From Actinomycetota bacterium (GTDB lineage: Bacteria > Actinomycetota > Aquicultoria > Subteraquimicrobiales > Subteraquimicrobiaceae), in the NCBI GenBank assembly GCA_030018275.1, contig JASEGB010000007.1, forward strand, positions 28,784-92,783: a stretch of DNA of 64,000 nucleotides, in the 5' to 3' direction. This document shows, piece after piece, positions 1 to 8,632 of this stretch. Positions within the stretch are counted from its first letter, which is position 1, and every line of letters begins with the position of its first letter. Below the pieces are notes generated by a model. The model was given only the letters and a program-made list of their open reading frames with translations, searched no databases and was not told the origin of the DNA. Both the position numbers and the translations under genes were made by a program.

Positions 1-1
1 T

Positions 2-355
2 GATAAGGAAGGAATTCTCAACGAGCATGACATTCTGGAGATTATACAGGAGCTGAGGGCCGCAGGTGCCGAGGGGATATCCATCAATGATCAGCGCGTT
101 GTAGCAAGATCCGCTCTAGAAAAGAGAGAGGGATATATAAGAATGAATGGTAAAAGGATTCAATCACCTTATGCCATAAAAGCCATTGGGAATCCAGAGA
201 TTCTTTATCAGGCTGTGACTTTACCCGGGGGGATAAAGGATGCTCTCGATTCCTTGGAGGGCATTTCTTTTAGGATTACTAAGGAGAGTAAAGTTATATT
301 ACCCGGTTTAAGTCCTCCTAAATACCGTTATATCGCTCCTATCAAGGGGGAATAG
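2..355 (+). CDS. DUF881 family protein, C-terminal part (5' end outside window)
   Basis: An open frame runs from the first bases of the window to a TAG at 353-355, so the gene is cut by the left edge. The visible 117 residues carry the features of the DUF881 (YlxW/YlxX-like) family: a helix ending in an AAGAEGISIN-type block, then INDQRVVA, then a segment reading SPYAIKAIGNP, and a short basic C-terminus. Such proteins are single-pass envelope proteins usually found in division or cell-wall neighbourhoods; their biochemical role is not known. The stop lies 9 bases before the VanW-type gene start, so the two are probably co-transcribed. The annotated ATG at 143 is internal, because family similarity extends well upstream of it. 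Confidence 0.8.
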   Translation, partial: DKEGILNEHDILEIIQELRAAGAEGISINDQRVVARSALEKREGYIRMNGKRIQSPYAIKAIGNPEILYQAVTLPGGIKDALDSLEGISFRITKESKVILPGLSPPKYRYIAPIKGE

Positions 356-364
356 GGGAGAGGG

Positions 365-2170
365 ATGGATTTCGTCCGAATCCATCGGCATATCAAACTG
401 AAGTCCATTGCAACCCTCATCGCCTTGACCTTTTTTGTTTCGACGGCTGCGTTTGCTGATTGTCTCATTCATTGGAAAAAAATCCACAGTGGTGTAGAAA
501 TTAACGGAATCCCAGTGGGTGGTCTCACCCCCGCTCAGGCATTCAAAAAGGTCCATTCCCGCTTTAAGCCCTTCCTTAAGCGCTCAGTAATCGTGTGTTA
601 CTCCGATAAAAGTTGGAAGATATATCCTTCCCAATTGAATACAAAAATTGACATCTCAAAAACCGTTGAGGAGGCTTTCGCAGTGGGAAGGGAGGGAAGC
701 ATCTTTAATCGGCTCCGTTATAGGTTTTCCTGTTGGTACGAGCCAGCGATGATACCCTTGAAATTTTCCATGGATGGCCGGTCCTTAAGTGCGGTTATGG
801 AGCAGATCGCAAGGGAAATTGAGAGAAAGCCCGTAAACGCCGGCATCAGGATCAAAAACGCTCAAGTTGAAGTCATTCCAAGTCAAGTTGGGATTCAGGT
901 GAAGAGAGCACAAGCCCTTTCTTTGATCAGAGCTAGGCTTTTTGCACTCAATAAACGACAGGTGAACCTTCCCATTACCATCCTCGCCGCTCGCATCGGT
1001 GATGGCGATATCATTGAAGCTCTAAAAGATGTTAGATCGATGCTTAAGAGCCCTATAACCTTGAAATATGATAAATATTCTTGGGAGATTTCACCGGAAA
1101 AGATCGGCGAACTCATCGAATTTAAGGAAGTGGAAGAATCGAAGGGGAGAGGAAAACGGGTGATACTCCGAGCCCATTTACACAAAGGGAGGGTCAAAGA
1201 GTATATCAAGGAGATCACGAAGAATTTTAATATCCCTCCCAGGGATGCTAAATTTAGAGTAAATGGACCTAAGGTTACCATCATCCACAGTCAATACGGT
1301 CGAGAAGTGGATGCTGATACTGCCTTTGACGGTATAAATCGTGCCGTACGTGATGATAAGCCTCCGCGGGAAGTATCGCTGACCACCAGGGTTGTGGAAC
1401 CCAATCTCACCACGGAAGAAGCCAAGACTATGGGGATAAGGGAAAGAATATCCACCTTCACTACCTCCTATAATCCTAACCACAAAACTAGGACGCACAA
1501 TATCCATCTACTGGCCAAAAGCCTGGATGGAACGATCGTACCTCCCAGAGAAGTCTTCTCATTCAACAAAACAGTTGGTCCTCGGACGGCGGAGAAGGGA
1601 TACATGGAGGCCCCCATGATTCTCAATGGAGAACTCGTCCCCGCCATTGGAGGAGGTGTATGTCAGGTAACGACGATCCTCTTCAATGCGGTATTTTTCG
1701 CCGGATATCCCGTGGTGGAGAGACAAAACCACAGTTTTTATATCAGCAGATATCCGGCGGGAAGAGATGCCACAGTTTCCTATCCTAAACCCGACTTCAA
1801 ATTTCGCAATGATACTCCCGCCCATTTGCTGATAAAGGCCTGGTGCGCTCCGAGCACCATAACTATCGCCATTTATGGCACCGATTTTGGTACAGAGGTT
1901 TCGTATACCACCTCTCCTTTCACCAATCTGAAACCCTACCCCATAGAATATAAAGAGGATCCCGCCCTACCTAAAGGGGAGCAAGTTGTTGAAGAGAAGG
2001 GAGTGGAGGGACGAGAGATCGCCGTAATAAGAACGGTTAAGAGAAAAGGTGCGGTAGTTAGGGAAAACAGGTTTATAAGTCGCTATAGACCAAAAGCCGC
2101 CGTGGTCCGGGTGGGAACCATGGAGGTCCCCCAACCATCTCAAGAGACAGCAGCTCAAGAGACAACTTAG
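365..2170 (+). CDS. VanW family protein with G5-like C-terminus, secreted or membrane-anchored
   Basis: 601 residues. A hydrophobic segment at about residues 15-32 ending in AAFA looks like a signal peptide or N-terminal anchor. Residues of about 40-340 are two repeated alpha/beta segments of the type found before YkuD/VanW domains (peptidoglycan-binding-4-like). The VanW domain follows (about 355-500), with the hallmarks REVFSFNKTVGPRT, GGGVCQVTT and a run of aromatic and basic residues. The last 80 residues, with an EEKGVEGREI core, resemble a G5 domain. The family is linked to vancomycin-type operons, but most members are housekeeping envelope proteins of unknown activity. A GGGGAG site at 355-360 overlaps the stop of the DUF881 gene, supporting coupling. 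Confidence 0.85.
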   Translation: MDFVRIHRHIKLKSIATLIALTFFVSTAAFADCLIHWKKIHSGVEINGIPVGGLTPAQAFKKVHSRFKPFLKRSVIVCYSDKSWKIYPSQLNTKIDISKTVEEAFAVGREGSIFNRLRYRFSCWYEPAMIPLKFSMDGRSLSAVMEQIAREIERKPVNAGIRIKNAQVEVIPSQVGIQVKRAQALSLIRARLFALNKRQVNLPITILAARIGDGDIIEALKDVRSMLKSPITLKYDKYSWEISPEKIGELIEFKEVEESKGRGKRVILRAHLHKGRVKEYIKEITKNFNIPPRDAKFRVNGPKVTIIHSQYGREVDADTAFDGINRAVRDDKPPREVSLTTRVVEPNLTTEEAKTMGIRERISTFTTSYNPNHKTRTHNIHLLAKSLDGTIVPPREVFSFNKTVGPRTAEKGYMEAPMILNGELVPAIGGGVCQVTTILFNAVFFAGYPVVERQNHSFYISRYPAGRDATVSYPKPDFKFRNDTPAHLLIKAWCAPSTITIAIYGTDFGTEVSYTTSPFTNLKPYPIEYKEDPALPKGEQVVEEKGVEGREIAVIRTVKRKGAVVRENRFISRYRPKAAVVRVGTMEVPQPSQETAAQETT

Positions 2171-2187
2171 AGAGTGGAGGTTTAAAA

Positions 2188-2601
2188 ATGGTGATAACCA
2201 GAAGTATCAGCTTTTCAACCAGGGGAAATACCGATGTCATAGATATTACGGAAAGGGTTCAAAGAGAGATAAAGAATTCCCCTGTATCCAGTGGTATAAT
2301 TACCATCTTCGCTCCGGGGTCAACGGGTGGCCTTACCACCATAGAATTCGAATCAGGACTGCTCAGCGATTTCAAGGATGTGATGGAGCAATTAATTCCC
2401 CTGGGAGATTATAGGCATAATCTTAAATGGGGAGACGCAAATGCCCATTCTCATCTGAGAGCTTCCCTTGTGGGACCTTCCTTAACTGTGCCTTTTACCG
2501 ATAAGGAACTCAATCTGGGCACTTGGCAGCAAATAGTATTCGTCGATTTCGATATTAGACCTCGTAACAGAAATTTGATTCTAAAAATCATCGGGGAATA
2601 G
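2188..2601 (+). CDS. YjbQ family protein (UPF0047)
   Basis: 137 residues, the normal full length of the family. The conserved core is visible: a GSTGGLTTIE segment, then HNLKWGDANAHSHLRAS, and LGTWQQIVFVDFD near the end. The His residues in HN and HSH are the invariant putative active-site residues. YjbQ proteins can replace ThiE weakly in vivo (secondary thiamine-phosphate synthase activity), but their true role is unsettled. A GGAGG site lies about 8 bases before the ATG. The gene follows the VanW gene by 17 bases and is probably in the same transcript. Confidence 0.9.
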   Translation: MVITRSISFSTRGNTDVIDITERVQREIKNSPVSSGIITIFAPGSTGGLTTIEFESGLLSDFKDVMEQLIPLGDYRHNLKWGDANAHSHLRASLVGPSLTVPFTDKELNLGTWQQIVFVDFDIRPRNRNLILKIIGE

Positions 2602-2815
2602 GCTCAATCTATTATAATGTGGATATAAAGTTGTCTTTAATTTTATTTATACCGAGAAAAATCATATGTATTATTAACGAGTTAGGTTCATATTTGCTCT
2701 TTATATAGTAAGGATATTCACAAGGCATTTGAACAAGCTCTGGGAAAAGCATCAGCCCAGAGGGTTAGGAAAATAAATCTTAGGCTCAACTTTATCCTTA
2801 TATAAGGAGGTTATG

Positions 2816-3409
2816 ATGGGTAAGACCGCTTTACTGATCATTGATATGCAATGTGATTTTGCCAAACCAGGTGGAAAGCTATATGTTAAGAATGGGGAAA
2901 GCACCATTCCCATCATAAAAGAGTTATTGGAAATTGCCCGAAGGAATGATCTCCCGGTCGTGTATTCAGTTGATTCTCATTTCAATCCCGACCCCGAATT
3001 TGAAATTTGGCCGTTACATTGCGTAGCCGGCACACCAGGGGCGGAAATAGTTGAGGAACTTCTTCCAGACTTTGATCGAGGCGAGATACTCATTCGCAAG
3101 GGAAGTTTTGAGTATTCGGCCTTCGCTCCAGAATTTAAGGGGGAAAGCCATTTAACAAGATTACTCGAGGATCGAAAGGTAGAAAGGTTAGTGGTCACTG
3201 GGCTCGCTTATGACTTTTGCGTTGGTAGTACAGCTTGCGATGGAACCAAGGCGGGTTTTGAGGTATATTTAGTTTCCGAAGCAACCAAAGCTGTGGATAT
3301 AGTCTCAGAGGGAGTTTCCACAAAGAAGGCCATGGATGAAAGGTTGCAAGGTGTGGGGGTGAAGATCATATCCCTCGAGGAAGCAAGGGAACTTTTAAAG
3401 AGCGTCTGA
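2816..3409 (+). CDS. pncA: Nicotinamidase (isochorismatase-family cysteine hydrolase)
   Basis: 197 residues. The cysteine-hydrolase triad is present: Asp10 in LIIDMQ, Lys95 in IRKGSFEYSAF, and Cys135 in GLAYDFCV. A D-x-H pair (Asp53, His55), followed by WPLHCVAGTPGAE, is the metal-binding pattern of PncA nicotinamidases rather than of generic isochorismatases. It should deamidate nicotinamide to nicotinate. The next gene in the same frame is nicotinate phosphoribosyltransferase, which uses that product. Two in-frame ATGs exist (2813 and 2816). The AAGGAGG at 2804-2810 is better spaced (5 bases) for 2816. Confidence 0.85.
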   Translation: MGKTALLIIDMQCDFAKPGGKLYVKNGESTIPIIKELLEIARRNDLPVVYSVDSHFNPDPEFEIWPLHCVAGTPGAEIVEELLPDFDRGEILIRKGSFEYSAFAPEFKGESHLTRLLEDRKVERLVVTGLAYDFCVGSTACDGTKAGFEVYLVSEATKAVDIVSEGVSTKKAMDERLQGVGVKIISLEEARELLKSV

Positions 3410-3433
3410 TTTCCATCAAAGGAGGGATTTAAA

Positions 3434-4597
3434 ATATTTCACATCGCTTCTGAGGAGATCATCAAAGCTGGGAAGATAACTGATGTTTACTTTGAGCGTG
3501 GAGTTCAAATCCTGAAAGCAAAAAATATCGACAAATGGGTCAAAGGGGAAGTTCGTGCCACCGACCTACCGGAGGATTGGGATTGGGCCGTTTTCGCCGG
3601 GCTTGAGGAAGCCGTTCATCTTCTTTCGGGGTTAAAAGTCAACGTTGAGGCAATGCCCGAGGGCACTCTGTTTCATCCCGAAGAGCCGGTGATGATCGTC
3701 GAGGGGAAATATCTTGACTTTGCGGTGTATGAAACCTCACTTTTGGGATTGCTGTGCCAGGCGTCAGGGGTAGCCACGAAAGCGGCTCGATGTAAAATGG
3801 CAGCTGGGGATAGGAAGGTCTATAGCTTTGGAGCCAGGCGAATGCATCCAGCCATAACACCAATGGTTGAGAGAAATGCTTATATTGGTGGATGCGATGG
3901 TGTAGCCGTCCCCGAAAGTGCCAAATTAATAGGGGAGAAGCCCATTGGAACCATGTCACATTCGCTCATTTTAACCATCGGCGGTGAAGAAGAAACTTTT
4001 CGAGCCTTTCACGAGGTCATCGATCCTCAAGTGAAAAGGGTGGCCCTCATCGACACTTTCAATGACGAGAAATTCGCCGCCGTAAAAGCCGCCCAGGTCC
4101 TGGGAAAGGATTTATTCGCGGTCCGCTTAGATACCCCCCGTTCTCGTCGGGGGGATTTCTTAAAAATCCTTCAAGAGGTTCGTTGGGAGTTAGACCTCAG
4201 GGGATACGAATATGTCAAGCTATTCGTGAGCGGGGGCATAGATGAACATAAAATAGCGGAATTCAATCCTTATGCGGATGCTTATGGCGTGGGGACAGCC
4301 ATTAGCAACGCCCCCGTCGTCGATTTTTCCTTCGATATAGTTGAAATCAAGGGTGAAGCCATTGCCAAGCGCGGTAAGATGTCGGGTTCTAAAAATGTTT
4401 TGCGTTGCAGAGATTGCTTCACCACAAGGGTGATTCCAGTGGGACGTGAGGTCGAACGCTGCACGTGCGGCGGAAAGATGGATATCCTTTTAAAATCGCT
4501 AATAAGAGAGGGTCGAATTGTAGGGGACATTCCAGAGGCGGGGAGAATTAGAGAATATGTCTTGAATCAATTGAGGCATCTCACCCTCACTTTATAA
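3434..4597 (+). CDS. pncB: Nicotinate phosphoribosyltransferase with C-terminal zinc ribbon; apparent AUA start
   Basis: About 387 residues. Joins nicotinate to PRPP in NAD salvage. Visible signatures are SFGARRMHPAITP, GTMSHSL, DTFNDEKFAAVKAA and VSGGIDEHKIAEFNPYADAYGVGT, typical of the archaeal-like NAPRTase branch. A C-x-x-C ... C-x-C zinc-ribbon pattern lies near residues 320-340. The first in-frame ATG is at 3653, but recognisable family sequence (FHIASEEIIKAGKITDVYF) begins at 3437, just after a strong AAAGGAGG at 3418-3424. The only codon at proper spacing is ATA at 3434. The frame is closed upstream by the pncA stop at 3407-3409. Either AUA initiates, or a base error hides an ATG. Confidence 0.85.
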   Translation: MFHIASEEIIKAGKITDVYFERGVQILKAKNIDKWVKGEVRATDLPEDWDWAVFAGLEEAVHLLSGLKVNVEAMPEGTLFHPEEPVMIVEGKYLDFAVYETSLLGLLCQASGVATKAARCKMAAGDRKVYSFGARRMHPAITPMVERNAYIGGCDGVAVPESAKLIGEKPIGTMSHSLILTIGGEEETFRAFHEVIDPQVKRVALIDTFNDEKFAAVKAAQVLGKDLFAVRLDTPRSRRGDFLKILQEVRWELDLRGYEYVKLFVSGGIDEHKIAEFNPYADAYGVGTAISNAPVVDFSFDIVEIKGEAIAKRGKMSGSKNVLRCRDCFTTRVIPVGREVERCTCGGKMDILLKSLIREGRIVGDIPEAGRIREYVLNQLRHLTLTL

Positions 4598-4610
4598 AGG
4601 AGAAACAGAA

Positions 4611-4835
4611 TTGAAGGTCAGAGCTGTAGTAGATCGCATCGAAGGCGAGATGGCCATCTTGCTTTTAGAGAAAAAGTCTATTTTATGGCCCCTTAAAGCT
4701 CTCCCAAGAGGATGTCGAGAGGGAGACATAATATCCATTGATTTAAGGATAGACAAAGGGGCCACTCTAAAACGTTCAAGAGAGATTTCAAGCTTCATCG
4801 AGAAGCTTTCAAAAGAAGAAAAACGAAGTTCGTAA
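4611..4835 (+). CDS. DUF3006 domain protein
   Basis: 74 residues, TTG start with AAAGGAG at 4596-4602 (8-base spacing). The N-terminus, VRAVVDRIEGEMAILLLE, and the following REGDIISID match the DUF3006 small beta-barrel family, whose function is unknown. The C-terminal 20 residues are charged and probably helical. It follows the nicotinate phosphoribosyltransferase by 13 bases, so it is likely in the NAD-salvage transcript, although no functional link is known. Confidence 0.75.
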   Translation: MKVRAVVDRIEGEMAILLLEKKSILWPLKALPRGCREGDIISIDLRIDKGATLKRSREISSFIEKLSKEEKRSS

Positions 4836-4923
4836 CTATGATCGTCTCACCTCTTTAGTTCCCCACTTTTTTGACCGATAAAAAGGATAGACTAATAAAA
4901 AATAGAAGGTAAGGAGCTACTTT

Positions 4924-6240
4924 ATGGTAAAATTTGTTTCTAAAGCGAAAGTGCATCCTCAGATCTTATTTGCTGAGATCATTAGCAGCTTAGCTCGAAT
5001 GCTCGATATGATCGAGGGATATATTCCCATCATTCCCATAAACTCGGTATCTTATCCGTACATCTGGGGAAGAAGCTGGGTTTGGACTCGAAGTATCTCC
5101 GGGATATCTTCTATGCTGCTCTCCTCCATGATATCGGGGAAATAGCCATTGCCGATAATATCCTTTATAATTCCAAAGTCCTCTCAAAGATGCAATTGAT
5201 TAATGTTTGGGAGCATCCGGTATGGGGAGCAGAAATTGCTAAAAAGTTGCCCTCCCTCATTTATCACAAGCGCTCCCTAACCCAGAGGCAAATCTTGGAT
5301 ATATGGGAGCATACCATAATAGGCGAGGAAATCGCGAGGCAGTACCCTCGCTTGATGGCGCAGCTTTTTTAATCAGGTGGTCTCATGAGTGGTGGGATGG
5401 TAGTGGTTACCCAGATCAACTGGTCTGGGATCAAATTCCCTTGGGATCTCAAATCATTAACATTTGTGATACCTATGACGCTCTTCTCAATGATCGTCCC
5501 TATAGAAAGGCCTTCTCCAACGAGGATACTTTGAAGGAAATCAAAACATTTTCCGGTGTGCAATTTAACCCCGAATTGGCTGAGGAGTTTCTCTCACTTC
5601 AACCCGGATTTGAGAAACTGCTTTCGAGACTGGAGCGAGAGTTCAATGCTCTGCTGGGTGAGTTCTTGCCCACGGAGAAAGAACTCGCAAGTTTTTCTGA
5701 GGATTATATCATGGTAACACTGAGAGTCTTTGCTCGGGTCATCGATGCCAGACATGCATATACTCAAACGCATTCATGGCGAGTAGCAAATATTGCTCAG
5801 GAAATAGGTGAAGCCATGAAATTACCCTCCAAAGAAATTGAGGAAATCAGAGTAGCCGCTCTTCTCCACGACGTAGGGAAGGTAGCCATTTCCGGTCTGA
5901 TCTTGGATAAGCCCTATTATCTTTCCAAGAAGGAACTTAAGCTCATTCACGCCCATCCTCTCCGTTCCGAGGAGGTTATCAGAAGAATCCCTGGTTTGGA
6001 GAAAGTGGCCGAAATCGTTGCTTACCACCACGAGCGCTATGACGGTTTGGGATATCCCAGGGGCCTGAGCGGCTCAGACATTCCCCTTGCATCGAGAATT
6101 CTCGCTGTTGCTGATGCTTTTGATGCCATGACATCGGATCGGCCTTATCGAAGGGCTTTAACCTGGGAACAGGCTTTGGGAGAGGTTGAAAGACATGCAG
6201 GGACCAATTCGACCCTGAAGTGGTGAAGGTGGTGGAATAA
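4924..6240 (+). pseudogene. Tandem HD-GYP phosphodiesterase gene with three single-base frameshifts
   Basis: The frame passes through three registers. It starts at ATG 4924 (GGTAAGGAG upstream), shifts near 5023-5030, again near 5355-5360, and again near 6203-6206, ending at TAA 6238-6240. Each shift is equivalent to one missing base, and the first and third sit in short C runs. Joined, it encodes two HD-GYP-like domains. The first has HHSHKL, LLHDIGE and a degenerate WSHEWWDGSGYP. The second is complete: LLHDVGK, HHERYDGLGYP and DAFDAMTSDRPYR. HD-GYP domains hydrolyse cyclic di-GMP, and the second domain keeps the GYP signature. Either a decaying gene or an intact one damaged by sequencing indels. 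The RsiG-like gene 2 kb downstream makes a c-di-GMP role plausible. Confidence 0.8.
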
Positions 6241-6271
6241 AGGGGTCGTAGAAAATAATGGTGTACTTTTG

Positions 6272-7009
6272 ATGCCCTCCGATATTCAAATGCTCTGCAA
6301 GTTGTCCAAAGAAAGTGCTGATGTATATGAGGATTGGCGAGGGAAGTACTTCACCCCTAAGGAAATCCACTGGCTCAAGGAATGGAGAAAAAATATATCG
6401 CGGTTTACCGGGGAATCACAAGAGACCCTCTTCAAGCGGGCTCTAGCTTTCATAACCGTTTTTAAGACTATAAATTATTGGCTATCCTTCCGATTGTTTG
6501 ACCTCAAAAGGAAGTCTTTCTCTCCTCAGGAAATCTTTCAATTTTATGTTAATCAGACGAATAGCTGGGTATTTGATAATCATCTTAAAAATGAAGTCCA
6601 TAATCAAAATGCTCTTTCACTCACACCCCTAATCAATGCCGATGTAATGTTCTTTTATCCTCCCACTCCGAGTGGATATGATGACTCAGATCTACGATTT
6701 CTCCTCTGGGAAAGATGGATTCGCGAAAACATCGAGTTCCATTTGAGGGACCTCATTGGTGGAGATGAAGGAAGAGTTTTGGGTCAATCCTTTGAAGACG
6801 AGGATACATATTTGGAAGCCATAGATTCCTTTCTTTCAAGAGCTGGACATTTTAGGATATGGGTAATATCCTATAACAAGAAAACGATCACGGCCCACGA
6901 CGAAATTAATAGGATAATAAAAAAATATAAAAAAATAAAGAAGGAAGCAGAGATAGAGTTTTTAGCCCCGGAAAGATCCATCCTTGAAAGATTGATTGTT
7001 GCCAAGTAG
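6272..7009 (+). CDS. Methylase-like protein of uncertain function (possible D12-type adenine methylase remnant)
   Basis: About 245 residues, not confidently recognised. Two short motifs recall D12-class DNA adenine methylases: ADVMFFYPPTPSGYD resembles the catalytic DPPY region with the Asp replaced, and WVISYNKK resembles the SYN motif that follows. The segment FKRALAFITVFKTINYWL is like the helical part between them. The glycine-rich S-adenosylmethionine motif expected about 140 residues before DPPY is absent, so this could be a 5'-truncated or inactive relative. No convincing ribosome-binding site precedes the ATG at 6272 (or the TTG at 6269). It lies directly after the frameshifted HD-GYP gene. 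The last residues overlap the region before the carboxypeptidase gene. Confidence 0.4.
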   Translation: MPSDIQMLCKLSKESADVYEDWRGKYFTPKEIHWLKEWRKNISRFTGESQETLFKRALAFITVFKTINYWLSFRLFDLKRKSFSPQEIFQFYVNQTNSWVFDNHLKNEVHNQNALSLTPLINADVMFFYPPTPSGYDDSDLRFLLWERWIRENIEFHLRDLIGGDEGRVLGQSFEDEDTYLEAIDSFLSRAGHFRIWVISYNKKTITAHDEINRIIKKYKKIKKEAEIEFLAPERSILERLIVAK

Positions 7010-7028
7010 ATTTAATTTTCTAATTACA

Positions 7029-8174
7029 ATGCGAAAAACGTTAATCCTTTTACTAACCATAATCTTTTTTCTTTTTTCAGCATCCCCCGTTGTAGCTCAG
7101 ATTGAGCCCTCTATCAGTGCTGCCTCTGCGATATTGGTGGATGCGAAAAGTGGACAGATTCTATGGCAGCGAAATGCTCACCAAAGATGCCCCATGGCAA
7201 GCACAACCAAAATAATGACCGCGATATTGATCCTAGAATATGGGAGGTTAGCGGATGTGGTGACCAGTACTCAGCGGGCCTCAGATGTTGGGGAATCCAA
7301 GATTTATCTTACGGCAGGGGAGCGAAGAACCATTGAAGAGTTGCTTTATGGCATGATGTTGGAGTCGGCGAACGATGCTACGGTGGCTTTGGCAGAGTAC
7401 CTGGGAGGTACCGTCGAGAATTTTGTGCAACTCATGAATCGCAAGGCGAGAATCATTGGAGCTCGCAATACTCATTTTGCCAATCCTCATGGTCTCCACT
7501 CCGATGATCATTACTCAACCGCCTATGATTTATCCTTGATTGCCAGATATGGTCTACTCGATGCCAAATTTGCCAAGATCGTTTCCACAAAGGACTACAC
7601 TATTCCCTGGCCTGGCAATCAATATCCTCGGCGATTGAAGAATCACAATAAATTGCTTTGGATGTATCCTCACGCCGATGGAATAAAAACGGGTTACACT
7701 AAACAAGCTGGTCACTGCCTTATTTCCTCAGCTACCAAAGATAATATTAGCCTCATTTGCGTGGTATTGGGGGCTCTCAACAGCGAGGCTTGTTACAATG
7801 ATAGCCAGCAATTGTTGGGGTATGGATTCAACTCCTTTAAGCGGGAGAAGGTGGTGAGGAAAGGCAAGGTCTATGCTCAGATACCCCTGCCGACATGGGG
7901 GAATCGAAAACTCAATTTAATCGCTACAAGGGATTTGACCTTTTTGGTAAAGCAGCAACCGCGAAGTTTAAGGACAGAGGTCAGGGTGGATCGACCTGTC
8001 TTACTTCCCATCACCAAGGGGCAAAAAATCGGTGAGATAAGGATAATTCAAGATGGATATGAATTGGGTAGAGCAGACCTTGCCGCCGAAAGAACCATTC
8101 TTGAACCAACCTTTATCGAAAAGTTTTTTATATACATAAGGTCTCTTATGAGGAAAGCCTGGCGTAGAAAATGA
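7029..8174 (+). CDS. D-alanyl-D-alanine carboxypeptidase (DacF/PBP5-type, S11 family)
   Basis: 381 residues from the ATG at 7029; an in-frame TTG at 6996 would place 11 extra residues before the signal peptide and is less likely. A signal peptide (residues 1-24, ending VVAQ) leads to the transpeptidase-like domain with all three motifs: S58-T-T-K61, S113-A-N115 and K220-T-G222. A PBP5 C-terminal beta domain follows, ending in a basic amphipathic helix (KFFIYIRSLMRKAWRRK) that would tether it to the membrane. It trims the terminal D-Ala of peptidoglycan stem peptides and so limits cross-linking. Stand-alone in orientation, with the RsiG-like gene 64 bases downstream. Confidence 0.9.
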   Translation: MRKTLILLLTIIFFLFSASPVVAQIEPSISAASAILVDAKSGQILWQRNAHQRCPMASTTKIMTAILILEYGRLADVVTSTQRASDVGESKIYLTAGERRTIEELLYGMMLESANDATVALAEYLGGTVENFVQLMNRKARIIGARNTHFANPHGLHSDDHYSTAYDLSLIARYGLLDAKFAKIVSTKDYTIPWPGNQYPRRLKNHNKLLWMYPHADGIKTGYTKQAGHCLISSATKDNISLICVVLGALNSEACYNDSQQLLGYGFNSFKREKVVRKGKVYAQIPLPTWGNRKLNLIATRDLTFLVKQQPRSLRTEVRVDRPVLLPITKGQKIGEIRIIQDGYELGRADLAAERTILEPTFIEKFFIYIRSLMRKAWRRK

Positions 8175-8238
8175 TTAATATGTTAAACTTTGTTTAGAAA
8201 AGCCCAAAGAGCCGAGGAAAAGAGGAGGAGCTATTTTG

Positions 8239-8532
8239 ATGGAAGAAGGCAAATCGAAGAAGGCTTTACTCGGTGAAGATGCTTTGGTTAATCTTTCTAA
8301 AAAGAGTGATGAGGAAATCCAACAAATTTTGGACGAGTTATATAAGGAGGAGGAAAGATTATCCTATCGGCGTAGAATCTTACATGGAAAGATAGATATA
8401 TTAAGAGCCGAATTGGTTGAGCGGTTGAAGAAGAGGTGCGAGGCCGGTAAAAGTGTCATCTCTGGAAGTGATATTCAACGCCTTGCAAAAATTTTGGCCA
8501 GAGGGTTCAAGCATACTAAAGATGTCTACTAA
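8239..8532 (+). CDS. RsiG-like anti-sigma factor with c-di-GMP binding signature
   Basis: 97 residues; ATG 8239 preceded by AGGAGG-type sequence at 8224-8230. The central helix carries Glu, then Ser, Arg, His and Asp in the spacing E-x3-S-x2-R-x3-H-x3-D, within EERLSYRRRILHGKID. This is the E(X)3S(X)2R(X)3Q(X)3D motif by which actinobacterial RsiG binds cyclic di-GMP, with His in place of Gln. RsiG holds the sporulation sigma factor WhiG inactive when loaded with c-di-GMP; single-motif forms act as homodimers in early-branching actinobacteria. No sigma gene is in this window. The C-terminal 30 residues are basic. The broken HD-GYP gene upstream would act on the same second messenger. Confidence 0.75.
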   Translation: MEEGKSKKALLGEDALVNLSKKSDEEIQQILDELYKEEERLSYRRRILHGKIDILRAELVERLKKRCEAGKSVISGSDIQRLAKILARGFKHTKDVY

Positions 8533-8632
8533 TCTTCCTCTGCCAACAATTTGTGAGGGAAATTTGGGCAAAAGGGAGGGAAGTTTACTCCAAAATAGAA
8601 ATTATTAAGGGGTTAATCGTTTGGAGTTATAT

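Noticed and set aside
2683..2805. Open stretch before pncA reading like the middle of a HypA-type protein (KDIHKAFEQALGKASAQRVRKINLR)
   Set aside because: Only about 40 codons between stops, no start or ribosome-binding site and no second half of the protein. A CTCTGGG/CCCAGAG hairpin overlaps it. Could be a coding remnant, but support is too thin to list.
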